This document shows positions 1-8,806 of a DNA stretch of 64,000 nt, piece after piece. The position numbers were made by a program, and so were the translations under genes. The stretch is taken from the NCBI GenBank assembly GCA_036841525.1, contig DAITVZ010000002.1, positions 124,001 through 188,000 on the forward strand. The letters run 5' to 3'. The notes beneath the pieces are model-generated. The model had not been told where the DNA came from and did not search any database. It saw only the letters and a program-made list of their open reading frames with translations. This stretch comes from JAAYEA01 sp012689325. Lineage in GTDB: Bacteria; Chloroflexota; Anaerolineae; JAAYEA01. Each line of letters opens with the position of its first letter. Position 1 is the stretch's first letter.

Positions 1-98
1 CGACGCTGGACACCGTGGGCGCCAACTTGCCCTGGCGCCACTGGAAAGTGATCTACAGCACCCTGGGCGGCAGCATCGGCCAGCTCTGGTGCAAATAG
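1..98 (+). CDS. C-terminal fragment of an unidentified protein
   Basis: The frame is open from the window edge and ends with TAG at 96-98, giving 31 visible residues that end in GQLWCK. It lies 15 nt upstream of the TPR gene on the same strand, so it is probably the preceding gene of that operon. The fragment is Trp-rich but too short to assign to a family, and no function is proposed. Confidence 0.5.
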   Translation, partial: TLDTVGANLPWRHWKVIYSTLGGSIGQLWCK

Positions 99-113
99 GA
101 AGCGCGAGCGCAC

Positions 114-815
114 ATGGACGAAGAGATCATTCTGCGGATCATTCGCACTGCCCTATCGCTGGCCATCGTCTACTTTTCGGTGAAAAAGGTCGCCGCGCTG
201 GCCGGCAACAGCCGGACAGGCGACGGGCGCGCCCAGAGAGGGATGGCAGCCTATGTGCGCAAGGACTATGTGACCGCGGCGGAGGAGCTCCGCCAGGCGA
301 CCATCCTCGGAGTGAAACAGATCAAGCGAGAGGACGTTTACACCGTCCTCGGCAAGGCGGAGCGGGCGCTGGGGCAGCGGGAGCGGGCCATTGCTTCCTT
401 TGAGAAAGCGCTCAGCATCAACCCCGGGCACGTGTCGGGCTGGCTGCAACTTGGCCTGCTCCACGATGCCGAGGGCAAAGTGGAGGAAGCGGAAGCGTGC
501 TACCGGAAGGCCCTGGCCGCCGAGCCCCAGTCCGCCGAGGCGTACAACAACCTGGGAGCTCTATACATCCACGGTGACGAGCCGGAGCGCGCCATCGGGC
601 ACCTTCAGCGGGCCGTGGCGCTCGATCCGCGCCTGGCCGTGGCCCACGGCAACCTGGCCGCCGCTTACGCCATGGCCGGGAGACCTGCCGAGGCCGACGC
701 AGAAGTCCAGTTGGCCATTCGCCGCGGATATGACGACCCGGACGTGCTGCGCGAGTACGTGGGGAACCTAAAAAGCCTACAGGGGACGACCGCGCCCCCG
801 TCAACCGGCGACTGA
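114..815 (+). CDS. Membrane-anchored TPR-repeat protein
   Basis: This is a 233-residue protein. One hydrophobic segment at about residues 6-23 probably anchors it in the membrane, and the rest is helical repeats. Four TPR units are visible at about 74-106, 107-140, 141-174 and 175-208, with the usual spacing of Gly/Ala and a closing Asn-Pro or Asp-Pro (for example FEKALSINPG). TPR arrays bind partner proteins; the partner here is unknown. An AGGA lies about 12 nt before the ATG, a modest ribosome binding site. The next gene starts 12 nt after the stop, so the two are probably cotranscribed. Nothing ties it specifically to sugar metabolism apart from position. Confidence 0.85.
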   Translation: MDEEIILRIIRTALSLAIVYFSVKKVAALAGNSRTGDGRAQRGMAAYVRKDYVTAAEELRQATILGVKQIKREDVYTVLGKAERALGQRERAIASFEKALSINPGHVSGWLQLGLLHDAEGKVEEAEACYRKALAAEPQSAEAYNNLGALYIHGDEPERAIGHLQRAVALDPRLAVAHGNLAAAYAMAGRPAEADAEVQLAIRRGYDDPDVLREYVGNLKSLQGTTAPPSTGD

Positions 816-827
816 AAGGAGTCCGTC

Positions 828-1640
828 TTGTACCAACCCAAACTCGGTGTCTCCCTGCACGGTATCTCGAGCGAGATCGACGACACCCTCCAGGAAGCCC
901 TCCGCGCCTCCCGCATCGCCACCGTGGAGGTCATGGCGCGCTTTTTTGAAGAAGGCGGCCGCGCCAAGATGGCCGTCCTGGACCGGATGCTGGAGCGCTG
1001 CGGCGTGCGTCCCATGACCATCCACGCGCTTTTCGGCAAAGGGTACGACTTTTCGGTGCTGGACCCCACGGAACGGGCGCAGGCGCTAACCCACACCGAC
1101 CTCGCCCTGGACGCCGCCATCGCCCTCGGCGCGCCGATGATCGTCATGCACTCGAGCGCCGAGCCCGTGCTGCCCGAGGAGCGGGCGCAGCGCACCGCCC
1201 TGGCTCAGCGAGCCTTGGCCGAGGTCGGCGAGCGCTGCCGCAAGGCGGGCAAGCGCATCGCCATCGAGCTGCTGCCCCGCACCTGTCTGGGCAATACCGT
1301 CGAGGATCTCTTCACCATCCTCGAGCCGCTGGACCCTCAGGTCTTTGGCGTCTGCCTGGACACCAACCATCTGATGAATCGCTACGCTACCCTTCCCGAC
1401 GTGGTCCGCCAGCTCGGCGCCCGCCTCTGGACACTGCACATGTCCGACTATGACGGCATCGACGAAAAGCACGAGATGCCCGGCAAGGGCGTGCTCGATT
1501 GGCGCGGCTTTGTGGCCGCGCTGGCCGAGATCGGGTACACGGGGCCATTCAACTATGAGGCCAAGATCGACGGCGCGACGCCCCAAGAGAGGGTCGCGAC
1601 GCTCCAGCGCAACTTTGACTGGCTCAGCGCCCTCGCCTGA
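828..1640 (+). CDS. Sugar phosphate isomerase/epimerase family protein (xylose isomerase-like TIM barrel)
   Basis: The product has 270 residues, the usual length of the AP-endonuclease-2 / xylose isomerase-like TIM-barrel family, which isomerises or epimerises sugars or cleaves inositol-type substrates at a divalent metal. Family-typical segments are visible: IELLPRTCLGNT (metal-ligand Glu region), CLDTNHLM, LHMSDYDG and FNYEAK near the C-terminus. The start is TTG at 828, fixed by AAAGGAG at 815-821. It sits directly before a GH4 glycosidase with a 44-nt gap, which suggests that it processes the sugar released by that enzyme. The substrate cannot be told from sequence. Confidence 0.85.
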   Translation: MYQPKLGVSLHGISSEIDDTLQEALRASRIATVEVMARFFEEGGRAKMAVLDRMLERCGVRPMTIHALFGKGYDFSVLDPTERAQALTHTDLALDAAIALGAPMIVMHSSAEPVLPEERAQRTALAQRALAEVGERCRKAGKRIAIELLPRTCLGNTVEDLFTILEPLDPQVFGVCLDTNHLMNRYATLPDVVRQLGARLWTLHMSDYDGIDEKHEMPGKGVLDWRGFVAALAEIGYTGPFNYEAKIDGATPQERVATLQRNFDWLSALA

Positions 1641-1684
1641 GGCGCGCCAACTAGTCCACTAATCCATTTGGAGGAAATTCACAG

Positions 1685-3016
1685 ATGCCAAAGATCACCT
1701 TTATGGGCGCGGGCAGCACCATCTTTGCCAAGAACGTGCTGGGCGATAGCATGCTCACCGATTCGCTGCGCGACGCGCACATCGCGCTCTATGACATCGA
1801 CGGGCAGCGCCTGCAAGAGTCCAAGATGATGATGGACGTGCTGAACCGCAACATCAACGCCGGTCGCGCCACCATCACCGGCCACCTCGGAGTCGAGAAC
1901 CGCAAGGAGGCGCTGCGCGGGGCCAACTATGTGGTGAACGCCATCCAGGTGGGCGGCTACGAGCCCGCCACCGTCATCGACTTTGAGGTCCCGAAAAAGT
2001 ACGGCCTTCGCCAGACCATCGCCGATACCCTGGGCATCGGCGGCATCTTTCGCGCCCTGCGCACCATCCCGGTCTGCCTGGACTTTGCCCGCGACATGGA
2101 AGAGGTCTGCCCGGAGGCCTGGTTCCTCAACTATGTCAACCCGATGGCCATGATCACCGGGGCCATGCTGCGCGGCTCCCGCATCAAGACGGTGGGGCTA
2201 TGCCATTCGGTGCAGGGCTGCGCCACGGGCTTGCTCAAGCGCGTCGGGATGTTCGACCAGGTCGGCAAGCTCCAGTGGAAGGTGGGCGGCATCAACCACC
2301 AGGCTTGGCTCCTGGAGATCACCGATGGCGGCGTGGACCTCTACCCGGAGGTCAAGCGCCGCGCCGCCGAGATGAACCGCGCGGCCCGCGCCGGCGGCCC
2401 CAAGCACACCGACATGGTTCGCTTCGAGATGATGCGCCAATTCGGGTATTATGTCACCGAATCCTCCGAGCACAGCGCTGAATACATGCCCTATTGGATC
2501 AAGAGCCAATACCCAGAACTGATCGAAGAGTTCAACATCCCGCTGGACGAGTACCCGCGGCGTTGCATCCGCCAGATCGAGCGCTGGAAGACGCAGAGCC
2601 AGGAGCTGGTGCATAACCCCGCCCTCACCCATACCCGCACCCACGAATACGGCTCCGGGATCATGAACGCCATCGAGACCGACGAGCCGTTCCGCATCGG
2701 CGGCAACGTGCTCAACACCGGCCTCATCCCCAACCTGCCCGCCAAAGCGGTGGTCGAGTTGGCCTGCCTGGTGGACCGCAATGGCGTGCAGGGCTGCTAC
2801 GTCGGCGAGCTACCCGAGCAGTTGGCAGCGCTCAACCGCACCAACATCAACCCGCAGCTCCTCACCATCGAAGCGGCGTTCACCCGCAGGCGCGACACGG
2901 TCTATCACGCGGCCATGCTCGATCCGCATACCAGCGCCGAGCTGACGCTGGATCAGATCCGCAGCCTGTGCGACGACCTGATCGAGGCTCACGGCATGGG
3001 CAGCATGTTTTCCTGA
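1685..3016 (+). CDS. GH4-family NAD/Mn-dependent glycosidase (alpha-galactosidase/alpha-glucosidase type)
   Basis: The 443-residue length and N-terminal Rossmann motif (GAGSTIFAKN, residues 8-17) match glycoside hydrolase family 4. This family uses NAD and a divalent metal in a redox-assisted elimination mechanism. D37 of LYDIDGQ should bind the cofactor ribose. FLNYVNPMAM (147-156), C173-H174 in GLCHSVQG and N204-H205 in GGINHQAW correspond to the substrate and Mn-ligand positions of the alpha-galactosidase/alpha-glucosidase branch. No signal peptide is present, so it acts in the cytoplasm on imported oligosaccharides. GGAGGAAA lies 7 nt before the ATG. Family assignment is secure; choosing melA-like or aglA-like specificity is not. 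Confidence 0.93.
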   Translation: MPKITFMGAGSTIFAKNVLGDSMLTDSLRDAHIALYDIDGQRLQESKMMMDVLNRNINAGRATITGHLGVENRKEALRGANYVVNAIQVGGYEPATVIDFEVPKKYGLRQTIADTLGIGGIFRALRTIPVCLDFARDMEEVCPEAWFLNYVNPMAMITGAMLRGSRIKTVGLCHSVQGCATGLLKRVGMFDQVGKLQWKVGGINHQAWLLEITDGGVDLYPEVKRRAAEMNRAARAGGPKHTDMVRFEMMRQFGYYVTESSEHSAEYMPYWIKSQYPELIEEFNIPLDEYPRRCIRQIERWKTQSQELVHNPALTHTRTHEYGSGIMNAIETDEPFRIGGNVLNTGLIPNLPAKAVVELACLVDRNGVQGCYVGELPEQLAALNRTNINPQLLTIEAAFTRRRDTVYHAAMLDPHTSAELTLDQIRSLCDDLIEAHGMGSMFS

Positions 3017-3041
3017 TCGCGGGACCATACTAGTGGGGATA

Positions 3042-3069
3042 CACGGGCGGCGCGCCCAGGCCGCCCGTG
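3042..3069 (+). terminator. GC-rich hairpin between the GH4 and GNAT genes
   Basis: Arms CACGGGCGGC (3042-3051) and GCCGCCCGTG (3060-3069) are perfectly complementary over 10 bp with an 8-nt loop. No T-tract follows, so it may be a pause, an RNA-stabilising hairpin or a weak terminator rather than a canonical intrinsic terminator. Confidence 0.4.
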
Positions 3070-3082
3070 CCCTGGAAAGACC

Positions 3083-3520
3083 ATGACAACCATCACCTAC
3101 GAGACCGTGTATGACCCGCCCAGCGAGGCGCTCGAGACACTGGGCGCAGGCCTGCAGGCGTTCAACCGCGAGGTCATGGGCGACTACCCCAGCGCCCGCT
3201 TTGCCGTCCTGGTGCGGAACGAGGCCGGGGAGGTCGTGGGCGGGATATCGGGCAATCTCCGCTGGGACTGGCTGCACATCGGCGCGTTGTGGGTTCGGGA
3301 GGACCAGCGAGGCCAGGACATCGGCACGCACCTGGTCCGTCTGGCCGAAGAGGAAGCCCTCGCCAAGGGGATCACCCATAGCCATCTGGAGACGATCAGC
3401 TTTCAGGCGCTGGGCTTCTACCTCAAGTGCGGCTATCAGGCCTTTGCCGAGCTCAAGGACAAGCCCATCGGGCATAGCTGGTACTATCTCAAGAAAGAGC
3501 TGCGCGCGAGCCAGCCGTAG
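3083..3520 (+). CDS. GNAT-family N-acetyltransferase
   Basis: This 145-residue protein has the size and fold signature of a single-domain GNAT enzyme, which transfers acetyl from acetyl-CoA to an amine. The acetyl-CoA pyrophosphate-binding motif A is visible as REDQRGQDIGTHLVRLA (about residues 73-89). It is preceded by the beta-4 strand WLHIGALWV and followed by a C-terminal FQALGFYLKCGY segment typical of the family. Its start lies 13 nt after the hairpin at 3042-3069. The acceptor substrate is unknown. It is followed 17 nt later by a nitrilase-like gene on the same strand. Confidence 0.9.
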   Translation: MTTITYETVYDPPSEALETLGAGLQAFNREVMGDYPSARFAVLVRNEAGEVVGGISGNLRWDWLHIGALWVREDQRGQDIGTHLVRLAEEEALAKGITHSHLETISFQALGFYLKCGYQAFAELKDKPIGHSWYYLKKELRASQP

Positions 3521-3537
3521 GTGCGAAGGAGAGCGGG

Positions 3538-4638
3538 ATGCAGGCAGATCCGGTCGAGCTGAACATCCAGGACGTCGCCGAGTACGGCGACGCGGATGAG
3601 CCGCGCGCAGCGGAGGGCGATGCGAGCCGCGCCCCCTTGCTGGGGCACCTCGTCGGCATCCAGCCGGATATGCGCCCGACTGACTATGCCACCGCGGACC
3701 ACTTTCGCGCCAAGCTGGGCGGTTACCTGGACGAGGTCTGCAGCCGGGGCTGGCTCAGCGAGCGAGCGGTGGTCATCTTTCCCGAGCACATCGGCACCTG
3801 GCTGGTGGCGTTGGGGGAGAGCGAGGCCGCGATCCAGGCGCCCACCATCGAGGGCGCCATGCGCGCGCTGGTCAGACGACACCCGCTGGCGTTCGCCGCG
3901 ACGATGCTCGGGGCGGCCCTTTCCCGGCCTGCGAGCGACCTGGCCAGGTATAGCCTCTTTCGGATGAAAGCGCGCCGCATGGCCATGGTCCACCAGCAGA
4001 CCTTTGCGGCGCTGGCCCGCGATTATGGCGTCACCATCGTGGCCGGGTCCATCCTGCTCCCTTCGCCGCGGATTGCTAACGGCCGCCTGTCCAGCGGCGG
4101 CGGGCCACTCTACAACGTGGCAGTGGTCTATGGCCCTGACGGTCGCGCGCACGAACAGCTCGCGCGCAAGGTCTACCCCATCAGCAGCGAGCTGCCCTTC
4201 ACGGCCAAGGGGACCGCCGACCAACTGCCCATCTACCATACGCCCCTGGGCAAGCTGGCCGTGCTCATCTGCGCCGACTCCTGGTACCCGGACACCTACC
4301 GCGCCATCGCCCGCCAGGGCGCCGAGTTCGTCGCCGTGCCCTCGTTTCTCACCGGCGACAGCGTCTGGGACCAGCCGTGGCGGGGGTACGACGGATCCGC
4401 TGCGCCCGAGGGGCTGCGCCCAGAGGAGCTGGACGGCCTCACCGAGGGGCAAGCTTGGCTGCGCTATGCCCTGGCGGGACGCCTCCCGCAGTCGGGCATC
4501 CGGCACGGCATGAACGTCTTTCTGCGTGGACAGCTTTGGGACCTCGGCTCGGATGGGCACACGATCATCGTGCAGAATGGGCGCATCATCGAGGCAGCCG
4601 GCGTGAATGGCGCCGCCTTGATCGACGTGGTGATCTAG
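3538..4638 (+). CDS. Carbon-nitrogen hydrolase (nitrilase superfamily)
   Basis: The 366-residue product carries the Glu-Lys-Cys triad of the nitrilase superfamily: E83 in FPEHIGTWL, K211 in ARKVYPISSE and C245 in VLICADSWYPD. The superfamily hydrolyses amides, nitriles or carbamoyl groups through a cysteine thioester in the cytoplasm. The protein is longer than a minimal 270-residue nitrilase. The extra length is an acidic N-terminal stretch (about 1-35) and an insertion before the lysine strand. GAAGGAGAG directly before the ATG is the ribosome binding site. It is the last gene of the plus-strand group and converges on recN. The substrate is not predictable. A second, more standard nitrilase-fold protein is encoded at 16996-17970. 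Confidence 0.85.
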   Translation: MQADPVELNIQDVAEYGDADEPRAAEGDASRAPLLGHLVGIQPDMRPTDYATADHFRAKLGGYLDEVCSRGWLSERAVVIFPEHIGTWLVALGESEAAIQAPTIEGAMRALVRRHPLAFAATMLGAALSRPASDLARYSLFRMKARRMAMVHQQTFAALARDYGVTIVAGSILLPSPRIANGRLSSGGGPLYNVAVVYGPDGRAHEQLARKVYPISSELPFTAKGTADQLPIYHTPLGKLAVLICADSWYPDTYRAIARQGAEFVAVPSFLTGDSVWDQPWRGYDGSAAPEGLRPEELDGLTEGQAWLRYALAGRLPQSGIRHGMNVFLRGQLWDLGSDGHTIIVQNGRIIEAAGVNGAALIDVVI

Positions 4639-4720
4639 GGGTCCCGAGGCAGGGAACCCGTCGCATCGGCAGCATCGGGGGAGTTGCCCCAGTTCCGAGT
4701 GCGCACAAGGCTGCGTCCTT

Positions 4721-4754
4721 CTCCGGCCAATATCCAAAGTCTGAATGGCCGGAG
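4721..4754. terminator. Hairpin between convergent nitrilase and recN genes
   Basis: Arms CTCCGGCCA (4721-4729) and TGGCCGGAG (4746-4754) pair over 9 bp with a 16-nt loop, midway in the 135-bp gap between two converging genes. There is no clear T-tract on either side, so it is a candidate terminator or mRNA 3'-end structure. I see nothing else in 4639-4773. Confidence 0.35.
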
Positions 4755-4773
4755 GGTACGCACGGCGCGCGCC

Positions 4774-6516
4774 TCATTTGGGGATGGGCGCGGCCTTGCC
4801 CAGCTCGGCAGTTTGGGCCAGCAGCTCTTCGGCGCTGCGGATCGTGTTGGGGCTATCCGGCGCGCCCAGCATCGTCGCCAGCTCGCGGATGCGCGATGCT
4901 CGCTCCAGGGGCAGTACGGTGGTAACGGTGCGCCCGTCGCGCACCTCCTTGGCGACTTGATAGTGGGCGTCGCCAAAGGCGGCCATCTGCGGCAGGTGCG
5001 TGACGCAGAGCACCTGGTGGTCGGCGGCCAGCCCATACAGCTTGCGGCCGACCACGACGCCCACCCGGCCGCCAATACCTGCGTCGATCTCGTCAAAGAT
5101 GAGGGTGGGCACCTCATCCACTGCGGAGAGCACCGACTTGAGCGCCAGCATCAGCCGCGAGGTCTCGCCGCCGGAGGCGATGCCCGCCAGCGACTTGGGC
5201 TCCTCGCCCACATTGGGCGAGATCAGGAACTCGACCTGGTCCAGGCCAGTCGCGTCAAAGGCATAGCGCCGCTCCCCCACCCAGGCGCCATCCGGCGCCT
5301 GGGCGCGCTTCATGTCGACCACAAAGCGCGTGTTGGCCATCCTCAGCTCGTCTAGCTCGGCTTCGATCGACCGAGCAAGCCGGCCAGCGGCCTCGGCGCG
5401 AGCCTGCGACAGGGTCTCGCCCCGGCGCCCGATCTCGCGCAACAGCGTGTCCTCCTGGGCCGCCAGTTCGCCCAGCCGCTCCTCGTGGTGGGTGATCTCC
5501 TCCAACTCGGCGACCGCCTGCTCACGGTATAGAAGGACCTGCTCGATCGAGTCGCCGTACTTGCGCTGCAGGTTGTGAATCAGCTCCAGCCGATCTTCGA
5601 CCTGTTCCAGTCTGGCGGGGTTATACTCCAGGGCATCGCGATACTGCCGCAGCGCCTTGCTGGCCTCCTCGAGGAGCACCGCGCCCTCCTCAGCCATCTG
5701 GCGAATCTCGCCCAGGTCCGGGTCGAGCCGCTCCAGGCTCATCAGGGCGCCCAGCGCCCGGTTCGCCAGGTCCAGCGCCGAGTTGGTCTGCCCGTCGCCG
5801 CCGTTGAGCTGATCATACGCCTTCGCCGCCTGGGTGATCAGCCGCTCGGCATTTGCCAGCCGCCCCCGCTCCTTCACCAGTTCCTCTTCCTCGTCGGGGC
5901 GCAGCTCAGCCGCCGCGATCTCGGCGATCTGGTACTGCAAGAGGTCGATGCGTCGGGCGGTCTCGCGCTCGCTGCGGGCCAACCTGGCAATCTCTTGGCG
6001 CGTCTGGTGCAGCAGCTTGACCTGCTCGGCCAGCGCGGCGCGTTGGGCCCCCAATCCGGCGTAGCGGTCGAGCAGGTCCACGTGCTGGCGCGGGCGCAGC
6101 AGGGATTGGTTATCCCCCTGCCCGTGAATGTCGACCAGTTGCTGGCTGACCTGCTTGAGGATGGCGAGTGTGGTGGCCACGCCGTTGACGCGGCAGATAT
6201 TGCGCCCAGAGGAGTTGATCTCGCGGCTAACGACGAGCACGTCCTCCTCCAAGTCGAGTCCATACTCGGCGAACAGCGGCGCCAGCCTCTCGCGGGTCTC
6301 CGGGACAAGCTCGAAGAGGCCCTGGATGCGCGCGCCGTCCGCGCCGGTCCGGATCATGTCGCTATCGGCGCGGTTGCCCATTAGCAGGCCCACGGCGTCG
6401 ATGATGATCGACTTGCCCGCCCCGGTCTCGCCGGTCAGCACGTTGAAACGCGGCCCGAAGCGGATGACCAGCTTGTCGATGATCGCGAAATCCTGGATGC
6501 CTAGTTCGCTCAGCAT
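4774..6516 (-). CDS. recN: DNA repair protein RecN
   Basis: The 580-residue SMC-like ATPase matches RecN in length and architecture. RecN acts in recombinational repair of double-strand breaks in the cytoplasm. Walker A (GETGAGKS, residues 29-36) follows the RecN-typical opening LGIQDFAIIDKL. A long central coiled coil is rich in Leu, Glu and Arg. The C-terminal half has the ABC signature region GGETSRLMLALK and Walker B IFDEIDAGIGG. The start codon lies 3 nt after the nadK stop codon, so translation is probably coupled. The nadK-recN arrangement is found in several bacterial groups. Confidence 0.97.
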   Translation of the reverse strand: MLSELGIQDFAIIDKLVIRFGPRFNVLTGETGAGKSIIIDAVGLLMGNRADSDMIRTGADGARIQGLFELVPETRERLAPLFAEYGLDLEEDVLVVSREINSSGRNICRVNGVATTLAILKQVSQQLVDIHGQGDNQSLLRPRQHVDLLDRYAGLGAQRAALAEQVKLLHQTRQEIARLARSERETARRIDLLQYQIAEIAAAELRPDEEEELVKERGRLANAERLITQAAKAYDQLNGGDGQTNSALDLANRALGALMSLERLDPDLGEIRQMAEEGAVLLEEASKALRQYRDALEYNPARLEQVEDRLELIHNLQRKYGDSIEQVLLYREQAVAELEEITHHEERLGELAAQEDTLLREIGRRGETLSQARAEAAGRLARSIEAELDELRMANTRFVVDMKRAQAPDGAWVGERRYAFDATGLDQVEFLISPNVGEEPKSLAGIASGGETSRLMLALKSVLSAVDEVPTLIFDEIDAGIGGRVGVVVGRKLYGLAADHQVLCVTHLPQMAAFGDAHYQVAKEVRDGRTVTTVLPLERASRIRELATMLGAPDSPNTIRSAEELLAQTAELGKAAPIPK

Positions 6517-6519
6517 ATT

Positions 6520-7383
6520 CTAGCTACTGGAGAGGTTGTCGGTCCTGCGATTCAGGCGCTGAATCAGCGTCTCGTAGAAATAGTTGCGCGGCCCCAGCCG
6601 GACGAATTGGGCGGTATAGGCGCTTTTGGTGATCACCAGCTCGTCCTCGTTCTTGACGTCCACATCCACCCAGCCATCCACGGTGAGCATCCCGTCGTGC
6701 TGGGTGGCGATGCTGATCTTGATGGTCGACTCGCTCGGCAGGACAATGGAACGCGCCGGCGTCAGGTGGGGCGCGATGGGCGTCAGCAGCAGGTCGTCCG
6801 TGTCGGGAGCCACGATCGGCCCGCCAGCGGAAAGGTTGTAGGCGGTGGAACCGGTTGGCGTCGCCACCACCACGCCATCGGCCACATAGGTTCCCACGCG
6901 CGCCCCGTCCACGGTGACGGCGATGCGCACCACCCGCGCCGCCCGGCCGCGCCCAGCGAACACATCGTTGAGGGCCTCATAGCTCCCCACCACATGAGCG
7001 TTCCGACGATGCTCGGCGTGGAGCATCAGCCGCTCCTCCAGCCAGAACTCGCCGTCGCGCAACTGGGGCAGCTTGGCGAGGACCTCGCTGGGCTGCATCT
7101 CGGCCAAAAAGCCCAGCCGGCCCAGGTTGACGCCCAGCACGGGGATGCGGTAGGGCGCCGCCAGGCGGGCCGTCCGGAGGATCGTCCCGTCGCCGCCCAG
7201 GGTGATGATCATGTCGAGCTTGCCCACCTCGGCCATGATCCGCCCCTGGTCGTCACAGCAGCCGGCCCAGACCGTCGCGCCGAATCCACCCAGGATGCGC
7301 GCGATCTCGCCGGCCAGTTGCGCCGAATCCGCCAGCGTCTCGTGATAGAGCAGGCCGACCTGGTTGCATGGTCGCTTTGTCAA
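6520..7383 (-). CDS. nadK: NAD kinase
   Basis: NAD kinase phosphorylates NAD to NADP in the cytoplasm. The nucleotide-binding GGDGT motif (in ITLGGDGTILRTARL), the TPTGSTAYNLSAGG segment that binds NAD, and the overall length all fit. I place the start at TTG 7383: GAGGG lies 7 nt upstream and the resulting N-terminus (TKRPCNQVGLLYH) begins just before the first strand, as in other NAD kinases. The alternative GTG at 7431 would add 16 residues without a good ribosome binding site. It sits between a 38-residue membrane peptide gene and recN in one apparent transcription unit. Confidence 0.95.
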   Translation of the reverse strand: MTKRPCNQVGLLYHETLADSAQLAGEIARILGGFGATVWAGCCDDQGRIMAEVGKLDMIITLGGDGTILRTARLAAPYRIPVLGVNLGRLGFLAEMQPSEVLAKLPQLRDGEFWLEERLMLHAEHRRNAHVVGSYEALNDVFAGRGRAARVVRIAVTVDGARVGTYVADGVVVATPTGSTAYNLSAGGPIVAPDTDDLLLTPIAPHLTPARSIVLPSESTIKISIATQHDGMLTVDGWVDVDVKNEDELVITKSAYTAQFVRLGPRNYFYETLIQRLNRRTDNLSSS

Positions 7384-7445
7384 GATAGGGCCCTCGATTT
7401 CGCAACTGATCGCCGAGATAGGCGCGTGCACGGCCTCGGCGCCGG

Positions 7446-7562
7446 CTATGGCGTCGCCGGATTGGAAAAGATCACCAGGAGCGACCCACCGATCATGGTC
7501 AGCACCAGGAGCACACTAAGAATCCAGAACAGCCGCTGCCGCCTCTGATCAGCACGTTTCAT
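7446..7562 (-). CDS. Small single-pass membrane protein, 38 residues
   Basis: A short frame runs from ATG at 7562 to TAG at 7446-7448. It encodes a basic N-terminus (MKRADQRRQRLF), a hydrophobic stretch of about 20 residues (ILSVLLVLTMIGGSLLVIF) and a short SNPATP tail, the layout of an N-in single-span membrane peptide. A strong AAGGGGGAA lies 5 nt before the ATG. It fills the otherwise empty space between the TPR gene (stop at 7599) and nadK, so all four genes TPR, peptide, nadK and recN could form one unit. No function is known to me. The ribosome binding site, membrane profile and fit in the gap support a real gene. Confidence 0.65.
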   Translation of the reverse strand: MKRADQRRQRLFWILSVLLVLTMIGGSLLVIFSNPATP

Positions 7563-7598
7563 CTATCTTCCCCCTTCGAGCCCCTGTGGCACCCCAAC

Positions 7599-8717
7599 CT
7601 AGCGGCCAGCACAGTAAGCCAGCCCCTGCTTGGCCGGATTGTTGGTGGGTTCCATCTCTAGCGTCTTGTTCAGCCATTTGACGGCCTCGTCGCACTGCCC
7701 GGAGTAGGCGTAGGAGAGGCCCAATTCGTAATAGTACTCGAGCGACGTCTCACCCAACGCGATGGCTTTCTCAAAGTGCGGGACGGCCTCTTCATAGTGC
7801 CGCCGCACATAGTCGGCCCAGCCCAGGTGTCCATGGGCCGGGCCATAGTCCGGCGACACCTCGATGGCGTGCTGAAACTCGATGGCGGCAGCATCGTACT
7901 CTTGCGCCACATAGTACAGCAGGCCCAAGGTATCATAGGCCAGCGGATCCACGGGATCGATCTCGATCGCCCGCTTAAAGCTGGCGATGGCCTCCTCGTT
8001 CCTCCCTAGCACCCGATAGTTCTGCCCCAGGCTCACGTAGAGGTGCGCCCAGTTGGGCTGCAATTCCGCCGCAAGGAGGTACTGCTCGATGGCGCCCTCA
8101 TAGTCGCCCGCCCGCTCGCGCACATAGGCCACGCTGCGCAGCACGTACGGGTTGTCGGGCTCCAGCGCCACCGCCTGCGCCACCGTCTCTTGCGCCCTGG
8201 CGAGCCGGTCGGTGTCCGCATAGCCCTCAGCCAGATAGGCGTGGGCCTCCGCCAGGCTGGGGTTCAGTTGCACCGCCCGCAGAAGCGGCGTCATGGCCTC
8301 ATGGGCCCGCCCGCTCCAGTCCAGCACCATGCCCAGGATTGCCTGGCCCTCGGCGGACTCGGCGTCGATCTCCACCGCCCGCTGCGCCGCTCGCAACGCC
8401 TCGTCGTAGCGCCGCCGCATCGCCAGCAGCCTGGCCAGATGGGCGTGCGCCACCGCGCTCTTGGGGCTCATATCAGTCACCTGCTTGTAAGCCTCGATGG
8501 CGTCATCCATGCGCCCCTCGCGAAAGAGGCGGTCGCCCTCAGCCAGCAACTCCTCGCTGCTCAGCGTACTGATGACGATGGTGGGCGTCGGCTGGATCAT
8601 CACGTGCAGAAAAGCGGGCGGCCGCCAGTAGACCAAGACGCCCAGCGCCACGCCGCACAAGACGGCCAGCAGCATCCCCGGCCATTTTCTTCTCTCGCGC
8701 CCCGAATCGAGGTACAT
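7599..8717 (-). CDS. Membrane-anchored TPR-repeat protein
   Basis: About 372 residues. A transmembrane segment (MLLAVLCGVALGVLVYW) near the N-terminus is followed by a short Pro-Thr linker and then about eight TPR units to the C-terminus. Repeat ends such as AIEIDPVDPLAYDTLGLLY and ALEPDNPYVLRSVAYV are typical. I choose ATG at 8717 over the GTG at 8750. A near-consensus promoter has its -10 box at 8756-8761, so transcription should begin at about 8749, leaving no room for a leader before 8750; AAAGGGG precedes the 8717 ATG. The protein probably acts as an assembly scaffold at the membrane. Partners are unknown. It heads the group containing the 38-residue peptide, nadK and recN. Confidence 0.88.
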   Translation of the reverse strand: MYLDSGRERRKWPGMLLAVLCGVALGVLVYWRPPAFLHVMIQPTPTIVISTLSSEELLAEGDRLFREGRMDDAIEAYKQVTDMSPKSAVAHAHLARLLAMRRRYDEALRAAQRAVEIDAESAEGQAILGMVLDWSGRAHEAMTPLLRAVQLNPSLAEAHAYLAEGYADTDRLARAQETVAQAVALEPDNPYVLRSVAYVRERAGDYEGAIEQYLLAAELQPNWAHLYVSLGQNYRVLGRNEEAIASFKRAIEIDPVDPLAYDTLGLLYYVAQEYDAAAIEFQHAIEVSPDYGPAHGHLGWADYVRRHYEEAVPHFEKAIALGETSLEYYYELGLSYAYSGQCDEAVKWLNKTLEMEPTNNPAKQGLAYCAGR

Positions 8718-8755
8718 CAGCCCCTTTGTCCAATACGAGTGTTTCGCCACGACCT

Positions 8756-8784
8756 ATTATAGCATTGAGTGCCGTTTCTGACAA
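8756..8784 (-). promoter_or_regulatory. Sigma-70-type promoter for the TPR-nadK-recN unit
   Basis: Reading the minus strand, TTGTCA (8784-8779), a 17-bp spacer and TATAAT (8761-8756) match the consensus at 11 of 12 positions. It lies just before the TPR gene in the 56-bp gap after murJ. Confidence 0.65.
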
Positions 8785-8806
8785 CGAACCCGGGCCGGGC
8801 CCGTCG

